Positions 39,178 through 48,207 of a stretch of DNA of 64,000 nt are shown here, in pieces. Source of the DNA: UBA1447 sp964627535 (GTDB lineage: Bacteria > Bacillota > Clostridia > Oscillospirales > Acutalibacteraceae); assembly GCA_964627535.1 (NCBI GenBank), contig CAZVJW010000019.1:3084-67083 (forward strand), read 5' to 3'. Under the pieces are notes generated by a model that was not told where the DNA came from, made no database searches, and worked only from the letters and a program-made list of their open reading frames with translations. Positions within the stretch are counted from its first letter, which is position 1; every line of letters begins with the position of its first letter. A program made the position numbers and the translations under genes.

Positions 39178-41367
39178 ACGGCCATTTATAAGAGTAAGGA
39201 TGACGGATATACCCAGCTCGTTGAAACTTTAAAAAAAAGCTGTAAAAGTGATGAACTTGCTATAATTGATAAAGCTTATTTGCTCGCAAGCGAAGCACAT
39301 AACGGTCAACTTCGTCTTTCGGGCATACAGTATATCAGTCATCCTGTAGCTGTTGCACAAATTCTTGCGCAGTTGGGGATGGACTGTTCATCTATTGTTG
39401 CAGCCTTGCTGCATGACACGGTAGAAGATACGAGCGTTTCGATAGATGAAATCAAAGCTGTATTTGGAAATGAGATTGCTTCTCTTGTTGATGGTGTCAC
39501 AAAACTCGGGAAAGTTCCTCTTTCAACGAAAGAAGAGGAACAAGCTGAAAATATCAGAAAAATGCTTCTCGCAATGTCACAGGACATCAGAGTAATAATT
39601 ATAAAACTTGCAGATAAAATTCACAATATGCGTACGCTAAGCTTCATGCCGCCGCAAAAACGGCGTGACAAATCACTTGAAACACTTGAGATATATGCTC
39701 CGATAGCCCATCGGCTTGGTATACGAAATGTTAAGGATGAACTTGAGGATTTAGCAATAAGTTACCTTGACCCTGTTGCTTATCATGAGATTAAGGAATC
39801 TCTTGAGGCTCAAAGTCAATCACGCAAAGAGTTTTTGGATGATATCAGGTCAAAAATTAAAGAAAGAATAGTAACTATTGTGCCTGATGCTATTATTGAC
39901 GGCAGAATAAAAAGTGTTCACGGTATTTACCGGAAAATGTACATGCAAAACAGAGACTTTAATGAAATTTATGATATTTATGCAGTCAGAATAATTGTTG
40001 ATACGGAAATGGACTGCTATAACAGCCTTGGTATCATCCACGATATGTTCCGCCCGATTCCGGGTAGATTTAAAGATTATATATCTACTCCGAAGCCGAA
40101 TATGTATCAGTCGCTTCACACGACGGTTATCAGTAAGGATGGAATTCCGTTTGAGGTTCAAATAAGAACAAAAGAAATGCATCGTACAGCAGAATACGGT
40201 ATTGCTGCGCACTGGAAATACAAACTTGGTATTAACGGAAATGTAAAATTTGAAGAAAAGTTAGCTTGGGTTAGACAACTTATTGAGAGTCAGCAAGATT
40301 CTGATGATGCTGAAGATATTATTCGTACGATTAAAAGCGATTTGGCACCGGAGGAAGTGTTTGTGTTTACGCCAAAGGGTGATGTCATAAATCTGCCGTT
40401 TGGAGCAACGGTTATCGATTTTGCATACGCCATCCATTCAGCCATAGGTAACCGAATGGTTGGTGCGAAGGTTGACGGAAGAATCGTACCTATTGATTAT
40501 CAAGTTAAAAACGGAGAGATAATTGATATTATTACATCCCAGCAACAGGGTAAAGGCCCAAGCAGGGATTGGCTGAAGATAGTTAAAACAAGCGAAGCCC
40601 GCAATAAAATAAGGTCATGGTTTAAAAAAGAACGCCGTGATGAAAACATAGTTGAGGGCAGACTAGATATAGAAAGAGAATTTAAACGGAATTATATACG
40701 ACTGACAGATGATGCTTTGCATGAATTCATCAAAAAAATTGCTGAGCGTCAGCATTGTAATTCGGTTGAAGAATTTTATGCAGCAGTAGGTTATGGCGGA
40801 ATATCAATCAACAGACTAATGCCGCGAATAAAAGATGATTACATAAAATCTTTTAAAAATACGACCGCTCAGGAAGTCATAATAACACCTGAGAAGAAAC
40901 GCCAAAAAAGCAGCGAAGGTGTTGTGGTTGAGGGAATTGATAATTGTCTTGTTAAGTTTTCACGCTGCTGCAATCCTTTGCCCGGTGATGTAATTGTAGG
41001 ATTTATTACACGCGGACATGGTGTTTCAATTCATAAGAGAGATTGCAATAATGTACCGAAATCAATTATTACTTCAAGTGAACCTGAACGATGGATAAAT
41101 GCTTCATGGGATAAGAATGTCCATGAAGATTTTAAATCAACTTTATTGATTTCCTGTCTTAACAGAGTTGGTATGCTTGCCGATATTTCGGGTCAGCTTG
41201 CTAGCATGCGTGTTATGATACATGATATTAACACTCGAAACACCAAGGACGGCCGAAGCTCGTTTACAATGACAATAACTGTAAACGGTGTTGAACATAT
41301 GAAAAGTGTAATTACAAAGCTGGAAAAAATAAACGGCGTTCTCGGAGTTGAGCGTACAGGTATATAA
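39178..41367 (+). CDS. relA: Bifunctional (p)ppGpp synthetase/hydrolase RelA/SpoT
   Basis: This stringent-response enzyme has an HD hydrolase domain (YISHPVAVAQILA, LLHDTVEDT), a synthetase domain (KSVHGIYRKM, PGRFKDYISTPKPNMYQSLHTTV), a TGS domain (about 395-455), and a C-terminal ACT domain after FSRCCNPLPGDVIVG. The start is unusual. No ATG, GTG, TTG or CTG exists in frame between an upstream stop and TTG 39280, and starting there would cut the conserved first helix (DELAIIDKAYLLASEAHNGQ). ACG at 39178 has AAGGGAG eight bases upstream and gives 729 residues, the family length. It could be a true ACG start or a base change from ATG. Confidence 0.88.
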   Translation, partial: TAIYKSKDDGYTQLVETLKKSCKSDELAIIDKAYLLASEAHNGQLRLSGIQYISHPVAVAQILAQLGMDCSSIVAALLHDTVEDTSVSIDEIKAVFGNEIASLVDGVTKLGKVPLSTKEEEQAENIRKMLLAMSQDIRVIIIKLADKIHNMRTLSFMPPQKRRDKSLETLEIYAPIAHRLGIRNVKDELEDLAISYLDPVAYHEIKESLEAQSQSRKEFLDDIRSKIKERIVTIVPDAIIDGRIKSVHGIYRKMYMQNRDFNEIYDIYAVRIIVDTEMDCYNSLGIIHDMFRPIPGRFKDYISTPKPNMYQSLHTTVISKDGIPFEVQIRTKEMHRTAEYGIAAHWKYKLGINGNVKFEEKLAWVRQLIESQQDSDDAEDIIRTIKSDLAPEEVFVFTPKGDVINLPFGATVIDFAYAIHSAIGNRMVGAKVDGRIVPIDYQVKNGEIIDIITSQQQGKGPSRDWLKIVKTSEARNKIRSWFKKERRDENIVEGRLDIEREFKRNYIRLTDDALHEFIKKIAERQHCNSVEEFYAAVGYGGISINRLMPRIKDDYIKSFKNTTAQEVIITPEKKRQKSSEGVVVEGIDNCLVKFSRCCNPLPGDVIVGFITRGHGVSIHKRDCNNVPKSIITSSEPERWINASWDKNVHEDFKSTLLISCLNRVGMLADISGQLASMRVMIHDINTRNTKDGRSSFTMTITVNGVEHMKSVITKLEKINGVLGVERTGI

Positions 41368-41389
41368 TTCGAATAATGGAAGTGAGTAT

Positions 41390-41866
41390 ATGAAAGCGGT
41401 CATACAAAGGGTGACTCATTCATCAGTAACTGTATGCGATGAAATAATAGGTTGTATAGGCTCAGGTTTAGTGATTTTATTGGGCGTTGTTAATGGGGAT
41501 ACAGAATATGAAGCAGAGCTTCTAGCCGGGAAAATAGCAAGGTTAAGGATTTTTTGTGACGAACATGATAAAATGAATTTATCGATAATGGATACAGAAG
41601 GTGCCATCCTTGTTGTTTCACAGTTCACATTATGTGCTGACTGCAAAAAGGGTAACAGACCATCATTTGCAGCATCAGCCGAACCCAAACAAGCAGAACA
41701 TCTATATAAATATTTTATAGAAAAATTATATGAATATGGTATTAATAATGTCGAAACGGGGATTTTTGCAGCTAACATGAAAGTTGAAATAATCAATGAT
41801 GGACCTGTTACAATTGTTTTTGATACAGACATTTGGTTAAAAAAAACATATGATAATTCAGATTGA
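41390..41866 (+). CDS. dtd: D-aminoacyl-tRNA deacylase
   Basis: This enzyme removes D-amino acids wrongly attached to tRNA. It is 158 residues. It has the opening MKAVIQRVTHSSVTV, the active-site block LVVSQFTLCADCKKGNRPSF, and the closing AANMKVEIINDGPVTIV. The ATG at 41390 follows GGAAG; an earlier in-frame TTG lies inside relA and is rejected. Its position directly after relA is conserved in many Firmicutes. Confidence 0.95.
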   Translation: MKAVIQRVTHSSVTVCDEIIGCIGSGLVILLGVVNGDTEYEAELLAGKIARLRIFCDEHDKMNLSIMDTEGAILVVSQFTLCADCKKGNRPSFAASAEPKQAEHLYKYFIEKLYEYGINNVETGIFAANMKVEIINDGPVTIVFDTDIWLKKTYDNSD

Positions 41867-41880
41867 AACGGAAGTGAAAA

Positions 41881-42516
41881 ATGGAGCAATATATTTTCCC
41901 GATTGGCTGCTATTCTTCGAATTGTTATGCTATTGTCGATGAAAGCAGCAGTATCGCAGCTATAATTGACCCTGGAGAATTTTATGATAAAATTATTGAT
42001 TTCCTTACAGATAAAAAAATTAAAGTGAAATATATATTGCTTACTCACGGCCACTTAGATCATATACTCGGAGTATATGATCTAAAAAATAATACCGGAG
42101 CAAGAGTTGCTATTCACAAAGGTGATGAAGAATGCCTTAAGGATGAGATAGCGAGTCTTGCATACAATATCAGACCGGGAATGCAAAAATATCTTGAACC
42201 TGATTTGTTGCTTGAAGATGGGATGAACATCGATATTGGACAAGTTAAACTGAATGTTATTCACACACCTGGCCATACGAAGGGCAGTGTATGCTTTGTA
42301 TGTAATGATGAACATAAAATATTTACCGTGGATACATTGTTTTACCATTGTGTAGGACGAACGGATTTTCCCGGTGGAAGTATGCCTGAATTACTGGATT
42401 CATTAAAGCGTATTTCCTCTTTAAAAGGTGATTTTATTATTTATGCAGGGCACAACAGGACATCAACGCTTGATGAAGAAAGGCTGCATAACAGATATTT
42501 GAGGAATTTGGTATGA
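41881..42516 (+). CDS. MBL-fold metallo-hydrolase, glyoxalase II-like
   Basis: This is a 211-residue metallo-beta-lactamase-fold protein. Metal ligands lie in LTHGHLDHILG, HTPGHTKGSVCF, TVDTLFYHCVGRTDF and YAGHNRTST. This small form (YqgX-like) is common beside relA/dtd in Firmicutes. It may hydrolyse thioesters. The gene overlaps hemZ by four bases (ATGA), so the two are translationally coupled. Confidence 0.9.
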   Translation: MEQYIFPIGCYSSNCYAIVDESSSIAAIIDPGEFYDKIIDFLTDKKIKVKYILLTHGHLDHILGVYDLKNNTGARVAIHKGDEECLKDEIASLAYNIRPGMQKYLEPDLLLEDGMNIDIGQVKLNVIHTPGHTKGSVCFVCNDEHKIFTVDTLFYHCVGRTDFPGGSMPELLDSLKRISSLKGDFIIYAGHNRTSTLDEERLHNRYLRNLV

Positions 42517-44000
42517 TACTTGAAATATTAGGGCATAATTTTCATTATGAAATGGAAAATCTCTGCCGTGTATTTTTTCCATATGAAAAGATCAAAACGA
42601 AGTACATAGAAAACGAAAATGAAAACGAAGAAATTGATGAAAAAAAAGTAACAACAATTCTAAAAACAATTGATAATAAAATTGAATTGACGGTAAAGGT
42701 TAAACTTGAAAATATTTATAAAACAATCGTTCGCGTCATTCCGTCAGAACATGTAGAATTAACGAACGATTATGAAAGACAAATGGCTGTGTGCCTTTTT
42801 GAAGCAATGACACAATTAACAGGTTATATGCCTAGTTGGGGTGTTCTGACAGGTGTTCGTCCCTCAAAACTGATGAGCAATTTAATTAAACAATGTGGCG
42901 AGCAACGCGCTAAAAGTTATTTTACCGAGAAATTATTGGTAAGCGCCGAAAAGACAAACCTAGCGATTACTGTTGCGAGAATAGAAGAACGGATTATAAA
43001 TAACGCAAGACGAGATTATTTCAGCCTTTATGTTTCTATTCCATTTTGTCCTTCAAGATGCAGTTATTGCTCATTCGTATCGCATTCAATAACCGGAACA
43101 AATGCAAAAAAATTATTACCGGGTTATGTGGATAATTTATGTAAGGAAATTAAAGTAACTGGGGAAACGGTTAACAAATTAGGACTCAAACTACAGTCGG
43201 TTTATTTCGGCGGAGGCACTCCGACAACGCTTAATGAATCTGATTTATCTCGAATATGTGAAACGGTAAAAGATAACTTCGATTTATCACATGTGGATGA
43301 ATATACAGTGGAAGCCGGACGTCCGGACACAATTACGCCTGAAAAACTATTTGTTCTTAAGAAAAACGACGTATCACGTATCAGTATAAACCCGCAAAGC
43401 TTTAATGATTCTGTTCTAAAAGCGGTTGGAAGAAACCATTCTGCTCAATGTGTCCTGGATGCATACAAACTTGCGCGTTTATTGAAATTTGAGAGTATTA
43501 ATATGGACCTGATTGCCGGACTGCCGGAGGATACTCTTGAGAGTTTCATAAAAACTTTGGATACTACACTTGATTTGGAACCGGAAAATATAACGCTTCA
43601 TACACTTGCGTTAAAACGTTCATCATCGCTTGTAACACAAGGTAACTATATCTTTGAAGGTGAGATAGCATCGAAAATGCTGCTGTCAGCACAAGAAAAA
43701 TTGTTAAGCAGAGGATATCAACCGTATTATATGTATAGACAAAGCCGCTCGTTGGGAAACTTGGAAAATGTTGGCTGGTGTAAACCGGGATTTGAAGGGA
43801 TTTATAATGTCTTTATGATGGAGGAATGCCAGACAGTATTGTCTGTTGGAGCAGGTGCCGTAACAAAACTTAAGCAATCGGAAGGTAGCCATATAGAAAG
43901 GATATTTAATTTCAAATATCCTTATGAATATAACAGCCGTTTTGCTGAGATCGTTTCAAGAAAATCGGGAATTTTAGAGTTTTATCAAAGATTTGGATGA
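42513..44000 (+). CDS. hemZ: Coproporphyrinogen dehydrogenase-like radical SAM protein HemZ
   Basis: This is a 495-residue radical-SAM enzyme of the HemZ branch. The cluster motif is CPSRCSYCSF near residue 183, followed by LQSVYFGGGTPTTL and NMDLIAGLPEDTLESF. The N-terminal 165 residues are the HemZ-specific extension, with PSWGVLTGVRPSKLM. Oxygen-independent coproporphyrinogen oxidation is the classical annotation, though HemZ-branch proteins often act on other porphyrin or heme substrates and their in vivo job is less certain. It is the last gene of the relA run before a 100-base gap. Confidence 0.9.
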   Translation: MILEILGHNFHYEMENLCRVFFPYEKIKTKYIENENENEEIDEKKVTTILKTIDNKIELTVKVKLENIYKTIVRVIPSEHVELTNDYERQMAVCLFEAMTQLTGYMPSWGVLTGVRPSKLMSNLIKQCGEQRAKSYFTEKLLVSAEKTNLAITVARIEERIINNARRDYFSLYVSIPFCPSRCSYCSFVSHSITGTNAKKLLPGYVDNLCKEIKVTGETVNKLGLKLQSVYFGGGTPTTLNESDLSRICETVKDNFDLSHVDEYTVEAGRPDTITPEKLFVLKKNDVSRISINPQSFNDSVLKAVGRNHSAQCVLDAYKLARLLKFESINMDLIAGLPEDTLESFIKTLDTTLDLEPENITLHTLALKRSSSLVTQGNYIFEGEIASKMLLSAQEKLLSRGYQPYYMYRQSRSLGNLENVGWCKPGFEGIYNVFMMEECQTVLSVGAGAVTKLKQSEGSHIERIFNFKYPYEYNSRFAEIVSRKSGILEFYQRFG

Positions 44001-44100
44001 TACATTGTCACCGGTTAATAATTATGCTATAATTAGTCATTGTTAATTTCATAATAGTGAATAAAATGGCATTAATATTATTGAATGGAGGGTAAAATAG

Positions 44101-44388
44101 ATGAGCTTTTTTGATGATGCGGTTTCTACTGCAAAAACTGTCGGAAAAAGTGTCGGAAAACGTACGGAGGAAATTATAATAATTTCAAAGAAAAAACTTA
44201 CTGCTATTGAATTTGAAAACAAGATTGAAAACCTTTATGAGGAACTTGGCAAATATTATTTTTCGATTTTAAACGGTAATATCGAGGATAGTAATAAGAA
44301 AACTGAACTTAAAAATGAAATCGAAAAAGCAACGACGGAACTTGAAACAATTCGAATTGAAATATCCAATTTGTCAAATAGTAAATAA
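44101..44388 (+). CDS. Small coiled-coil protein of unknown function
   Basis: I do not recognise this 95-residue protein. An amphipathic N-terminus (MSFFDDAVSTAKTVGKSVGKRTEE) leads into a mostly helical, charged sequence with coiled-coil heptads at about 65-92 (LKNEIEKATTELETIRIEI). Proteins of this look, with an SFFDD...GKSVGK opening, recur in Clostridia and may bind membranes or nucleic acid. The ribosome site GGAGGG is clear. It sits between hemZ and mazG. Confidence 0.6.
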   Translation: MSFFDDAVSTAKTVGKSVGKRTEEIIIISKKKLTAIEFENKIENLYEELGKYYFSILNGNIEDSNKKTELKNEIEKATTELETIRIEISNLSNSK

Positions 44389-44443
44389 ATATTTAAAAAT
44401 TGTTTGAAAAATATTGATTGATAGGTTAATATATATTTAATTT

Positions 44444-44478
44444 ATTTTGGAGATAAAATGATTTTTGGAGATAAAATG
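44444..44478 (+). repeat. Tandem duplication of ribosome site and start of mazG
   Basis: TTTTGGAGATAAAATG occurs twice in a row (ATGs at 44458 and 44476, 18 bases apart, both in frame). Each ATG has its own GGAG. The second start is the one that resembles the family. Confidence 0.8.
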
Positions 44479-45279
44479 ATTAATGATTTTAAATTTAAAC
44501 TGAGTTACGATTTCAATGATTTGGTTAATATTTTATATTGCTTGAGAAAACCGGGTGGCTGTCCGTGGGATGCCGAACAAACTCATGAAAGCATTAAAAA
44601 AAATTTAATTGAAGAAACCTATGAAGTAATTGAGGCAATAAACAAACAAGATAATTCTATGTTATGTGAAGAACTTGGAGATCTGCTGATGCAAATTGTT
44701 TTTCACACACAGATGGAAACGGAAAAAAATAATTTCAACATTGATGATGTGGCTGATGGTGTGTGCAAGAAACTTATTGAAAGGCATCCGCATGTTTTTG
44801 GCGGTATTAGTGTTTCCGGTGTTTCGGAAGTCTTAATCAACTGGGATGAGATTAAAAGAAAATCGAAGGGACAAACCACAAGAAGCCAAACAATGCTGTC
44901 TGTTCCAAGGGAATTACCTTCATTGATGAGAAGCACAAAAATTCAATGCAAGGCTTCGGCATGCGGTTTTGACTGGCCGGATATTTCAGGAGCATTAGAT
45001 AAGCTTGATGAGGAAATTCTTGAATTAAGAAAAGCAATCAGCGGTAATAATGCCGATGAATCCTTGGATGAGTTGGGAGATGTGTTGTTTTCGGTTGTTA
45101 ATGTTTCGCGTTTTATCGGACACGATCCTGAGGAAGCACTTACATCGGCTACAGATAAATTTGTTGAACGCTTTACTATAGTTGAGCAACTGGCTGAAGA
45201 CGAAAAAATCGATCTACAAACCGCCGGAATAGAAAAATTAAATTTGCTCTGGGATATTGCAAAACATAATAAAAGATGA
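44458..45279 (+). CDS. mazG: Nucleoside triphosphate pyrophosphohydrolase MazG
   Basis: This is a housekeeping MazG with two all-alpha domains that hydrolyses NTPs to NMP and pyrophosphate; it is 273 or 267 residues depending on the start. Motifs are RKPGGCPWDAEQTHES, EETYEVIEAI, EELGDLLMQIVFH, then RHPHVFGG. The C-terminal repeat has DELGDVLFSVVNVSRF. Acidic EExxE and EExxD metal sites are intact. The duplicated start region lets translation begin six codons early. The gene heads the conserved mazG-HU-rqcP-divIC-S1 block. Confidence 0.94.
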   Translation: MIFGDKMINDFKFKLSYDFNDLVNILYCLRKPGGCPWDAEQTHESIKKNLIEETYEVIEAINKQDNSMLCEELGDLLMQIVFHTQMETEKNNFNIDDVADGVCKKLIERHPHVFGGISVSGVSEVLINWDEIKRKSKGQTTRSQTMLSVPRELPSLMRSTKIQCKASACGFDWPDISGALDKLDEEILELRKAISGNNADESLDELGDVLFSVVNVSRFIGHDPEEALTSATDKFVERFTIVEQLAEDEKIDLQTAGIEKLNLLWDIAKHNKR

Positions 45280-45327
45280 TATACTTTTTTTGGGTATTTC
45301 ATAAATAAATTAAATGGAGGAAAAAAA

Positions 45328-45600
45328 ATGAATAAGGCAGATCTCATCGCAGCAGTAGAAGCAAAAGGCATTGAGAAAAAAGAATCAGCAAAAGCGGTTA
45401 AAGCGGTTTTTGAATGCATTGGGGAAGCTCTTGCAAAAGGTGACAAAGTTCAGCTTATAGGTTTTGGTACTTTCGAAGTTCGTGAGCGTGCCGCAAAGCA
45501 AGGCCGCAATCCCAAGACAGGCGCTGCTATAGAAATAGCCGCATCAAAATCACCGGCATTTAAAGCAGGCAAGGATTTAAAGGATAACGTAAATAAATAA
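45328..45600 (+). CDS. HU family DNA-binding protein
   Basis: This is a 90-residue nucleoid protein. It opens MNKADLIAAVEAKG, has VQLIGFGTFEVRERAA, and the DNA-arm segment GRNPKTGAAIEIAAS with the conserved proline. It bends and compacts DNA non-specifically. It has its own GGAGG site and its own hairpin after the stop. Confidence 0.96.
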   Translation: MNKADLIAAVEAKGIEKKESAKAVKAVFECIGEALAKGDKVQLIGFGTFEVRERAAKQGRNPKTGAAIEIAASKSPAFKAGKDLKDNVNK

Positions 45601-45637
45601 CATTTTATCGCTATATTTAAATTTTAATTGTTAATCA

Positions 45638-45669
45638 TTTCAGGGGCACACAAAGTTGTGCCCCTGAAA
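45638..45669 (+). terminator. Hairpin after the HU gene
   Basis: TTTCAGGGGCACA and TGTGCCCCTGAAA pair perfectly around a six-base loop. There is no U tract, so transcription may continue into rqcP. Confidence 0.6.
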
Positions 45670-45687
45670 ATATAAAGAGGTCTACCT

Positions 45688-45927
45688 ATGAGATTGGATA
45701 AATACTTAAAGGTTTCAAGAATAATTAAACGCAGAACAATTGCAAACGAAGTCTGTGACGCAAGGTATGCTTTGGTTAACGGAAAAGTTGCGAGAGCATC
45801 ATATGAGGTTAAAGTAAACGATGTTATTGAGATTGCAACAGGCTCGAATAAAGTTAAAATACAGGTATTAAGTATATCTGAATTCGCCACAAAAGATTCT
45901 GCATCACTTATGTATAAAGTAATATGA
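45688..45927 (+). CDS. rqcP: S4-domain protein RqcP
   Basis: This is a 79-residue S4 RNA-binding protein: MRLDKYLKVSRIIKRRTIA, ARYALVNGKVARASYEVKVND. In Bacillus, RqcP (YabO) works with RqcH in ribosome-associated quality control, adding alanine tails to stalled peptides. No rqcH is in this window. The neighbours mazG and divIC match the Bacillus order. Confidence 0.93.
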   Translation: MRLDKYLKVSRIIKRRTIANEVCDARYALVNGKVARASYEVKVNDVIEIATGSNKVKIQVLSISEFATKDSASLMYKVI

Positions 45928-46133
45928 ATTAATTTTGAAATGAATATATTCAATAAATTAATATGCTCGTAATAAAAACTTGTAATATTTTATTGGCGAA
46001 TAAACAAAACATAAATAAATTTAAAATAAATATTAAAATATTATAAAAATAGCTTGAAAAGTCTGTTGAATATGATGTATAATCAATTAAAATTAGTATG
46101 ATAAATATAAATTTTAAAGAGGTTAACTTTAAA

Positions 46134-46436
46134 ATGCTTTTATCAGTAAATAAAAACAGAAAGAACAGTTACATTCTTACTTCGATATTTTTCGTAGTGG
46201 TTTGCTATTTTGTTATTTCTTGGTTTGATTTACATGGTAAAATTGATGAACAACAACAGAACATAGCTGTTATTCATGGAAAATATGAGGCACAGGAATT
46301 TGAAAATGCAGAATTAAACAGAATCCTTGAATCTGAAAATGACGCCGAGTATTTTAAACGTATTGCACGTATTGATAGTGGTTTCGTTTTACCTGGGGAA
46401 AGAGTTTATTACGACGTTTCGGTGGGAAATAATTAA
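46134..46436 (+). CDS. divIC: Septum formation initiator DivIC-like protein
   Basis: This is a roughly 100-residue single-pass protein of the FtsL/DivIC family in the divisome. A short inside tail is followed by one helix (YILTSIFFVVVCYFVISWF), a coiled-coil (QQQNIAVIHGKYEAQEFENAELN), and the family end YFKRIARIDSGFVLPGERVYY. The ATG at 46134 with AGAGG upstream is preferred to the ATG at 46098, which lacks a ribosome site. TTGAAA (46054) and TATAAT (46078) may be its promoter. Confidence 0.88.
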   Translation: MLLSVNKNRKNSYILTSIFFVVVCYFVISWFDLHGKIDEQQQNIAVIHGKYEAQEFENAELNRILESENDAEYFKRIARIDSGFVLPGERVYYDVSVGNN

Positions 46437-46453
46437 GGAGGCTAATTCTTTTT

Positions 46454-46915
46454 ATGCAGGTTGAGGTAGGAGCAATATTAGACGGCAAAATTACAGGTCT
46501 GACTAATTTCGGTGCTTTTGTTGAACTTGAAGACGGGAAAACCGGAATGGTTCATATTTCTGAAGTGGCGGGTAGCTATGTTAGTGATATTAAGGATCAT
46601 CTTGTCATTAATCAGGAAGTAAAAGTAAAAGTATTAAGCGTTGGCGATGACGGCAAAATCAGTCTTTCCATAAAAAAGGCGATGGAACCGGGACAAGTGC
46701 CAAAACAACAACAAAGAACGAAAAATATGCCGCCAAAACGCCAAAATGGCAACGTTTGGCAAGGATCAAAGGCTGCACAGTCTGGCGATAGTCAATCGTT
46801 TGAGGATATGATTGCTAAATTCAAGCAAGTCAGCGAAGAAAAAATGACTGATCTTAAACACTCTACAGAAGCAAAGCACGGTGGTGGATATTCACGAAGA
46901 GGCGGAAAGCAATAA
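46454..46915 (+). CDS. S1-domain RNA-binding protein (YabR/GSP13-like)
   Basis: This is a 153-residue protein with one S1 domain (about 1-75; VGAILDGKITGLTNFGAFVEL, KTGMVHISEVAGSYV). A basic, glutamine-rich tail of low complexity follows. Relatives bind ribosomes or RNA. It lies 17 bases after divIC with AAGGAGG, as in the Bacillus divIC-yabR pair. Confidence 0.92.
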   Translation: MQVEVGAILDGKITGLTNFGAFVELEDGKTGMVHISEVAGSYVSDIKDHLVINQEVKVKVLSVGDDGKISLSIKKAMEPGQVPKQQQRTKNMPPKRQNGNVWQGSKAAQSGDSQSFEDMIAKFKQVSEEKMTDLKHSTEAKHGGGYSRRGGKQ

Positions 46916-46951
46916 TATCTGCGTCTGTTTTGTTTTCAAATGGAGCTATTT

Positions 46952-46981
46952 GGGCGGACAATTCTGTCCGCCCCTTTTGTT
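46952..46981 (+). terminator. Intrinsic terminator after the S1 protein gene
   Basis: GGGCGGACA-ATTC-TGTCCGCCC followed by CTTTTGTTT. Confidence 0.8.
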
Positions 46982-47027
46982 TATAGAATTAATCATGAAT
47001 ACGATTAATGGGTATCGGAGAAAAACT

Positions 47028-48176
47028 ATGATAATTAAAAATGCGAAAATATACACAATGGCAGGGGCAATAATTGAAAACGGCTTTGTCGAATTTGATA
47101 AAGCAATTATTACTGTTGATTCAATGGAGAATATTTCAGACGGAGAAGCTTATGATGCTGACGGTGCTATGCTTTTTCCGGGTTTTATTGATGCACATAC
47201 ACATATCGGAATTTGTGAGGATTCATTAGGTTTTGAAGGCGACGACTGTAATGAAATCACAGATCCATGCACTCCTCATCTTCGCGCGATTGATGCTGTC
47301 AACGCTTTAGATATTTGTTTCACCGAAGCATTATATGCAGGTATAACAACTGTTGCAACAGGCCCTGGAAGTGCCAATCCAATTGCGGGGCAAATTGCAG
47401 CTGTGAAAACTTACGGCAGATGTATAGATGACATGATTATTAAAGCACCTGTGGCAATAAAATTTGCTTTGGGAGAAAATCCGAAAAGCGCATATAACGA
47501 AAAAAAGGCCGCACCCAGTACAAGAATGGCAACCGCGGCAATAATTCGCGAGCAATTGAAAAAAACAAAAGAGTATATTTCTAAACGCAATAGTGAGAAG
47601 AATGATTTTGACTTAAAATTTGAAGCGCTTGCGTTGATTTTTGAACAGAATCTTCCGGCGCATATACATGCACATAGAGCAGATGATATTTTTACAGCTA
47701 TTCGTCTTGCATCGGAGTTTGGATTTAAATATTCAATAGTTCACTGTACGCAAGGTCACTTAATTGCCAATGAAATTTCAAACAAAGGAATATCTGCTAT
47801 GAGTGGGCCTCTTTTAGCTGACCGCAGTAAACCTGAATTGAGAGGCTCCACACCTGCAACACCGGGGATATTGAGTAAATCCGGAATCAAAACAGCGATT
47901 ATTACCGATCATCCCGTTATCCCGATACAATACCTTCCTATATGCGCCGGTCTTGCTGTGCGTGAAGGCATGGATTATTATGAAGCTCTTAAGGCGATAA
48001 CAATAAATCCGGCAGAGCTTTGTGGGATTGCTGACCGTGTTGGTTCAATTCAGGTGGGTAAAGATGCGGATATGGTGCTTTTTAATACTGACCCTTTAAC
48101 GTTGCAGGCGAAGCCTGATATGGTAATTGCCGGAGGGAATGTTGTTGTCAATCAGGATCTGAATATTAATGTTTAA
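47028..48176 (+). CDS. Amidohydrolase family protein
   Basis: This is a 382-residue metal hydrolase of the imidazolonepropionase-like subgroup. Metal ligands lie in GFIDAHTHIG, HIHAHRADD, IVHCTQGH and ITDHPVIP. The end is typical: NPAELCGIADRVGSIQVGKDADMVLF. An upstream reading frame from 46881 is a run-on; the ATG at 47028 has GGAG and gives the family start MIIKNAKIYTM. The substrate is probably a cyclic amide or dipeptide. It overlaps the region before the fumarase alpha gene. Confidence 0.9.
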   Translation: MIIKNAKIYTMAGAIIENGFVEFDKAIITVDSMENISDGEAYDADGAMLFPGFIDAHTHIGICEDSLGFEGDDCNEITDPCTPHLRAIDAVNALDICFTEALYAGITTVATGPGSANPIAGQIAAVKTYGRCIDDMIIKAPVAIKFALGENPKSAYNEKKAAPSTRMATAAIIREQLKKTKEYISKRNSEKNDFDLKFEALALIFEQNLPAHIHAHRADDIFTAIRLASEFGFKYSIVHCTQGHLIANEISNKGISAMSGPLLADRSKPELRGSTPATPGILSKSGIKTAIITDHPVIPIQYLPICAGLAVREGMDYYEALKAITINPAELCGIADRVGSIQVGKDADMVLFNTDPLTLQAKPDMVIAGGNVVVNQDLNINV

Positions 48177-48207
48177 ATACTTGATCGTGTGGGTTGTGTT
48201 TATTAAT

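Noticed and set aside
41416..42054. 212-codon minus-strand open frame opposite dtd and the MBL gene
   Set aside because: Both plus-strand genes have clear catalytic motifs; the reverse frame has no motif and no ribosome site.
45928..46133. Small RNA gene or degraded yabP/yabQ in the gap before divIC
   Set aside because: The sequence is uniformly AT-rich with stops in all frames and no convincing hairpin; only a possible divIC promoter is visible.
46881..47027. 49-codon upstream extension of the amidohydrolase
   Set aside because: It overlaps the S1 gene end and runs through its terminator; the ATG at 47028 has its own GGAG and the family start.
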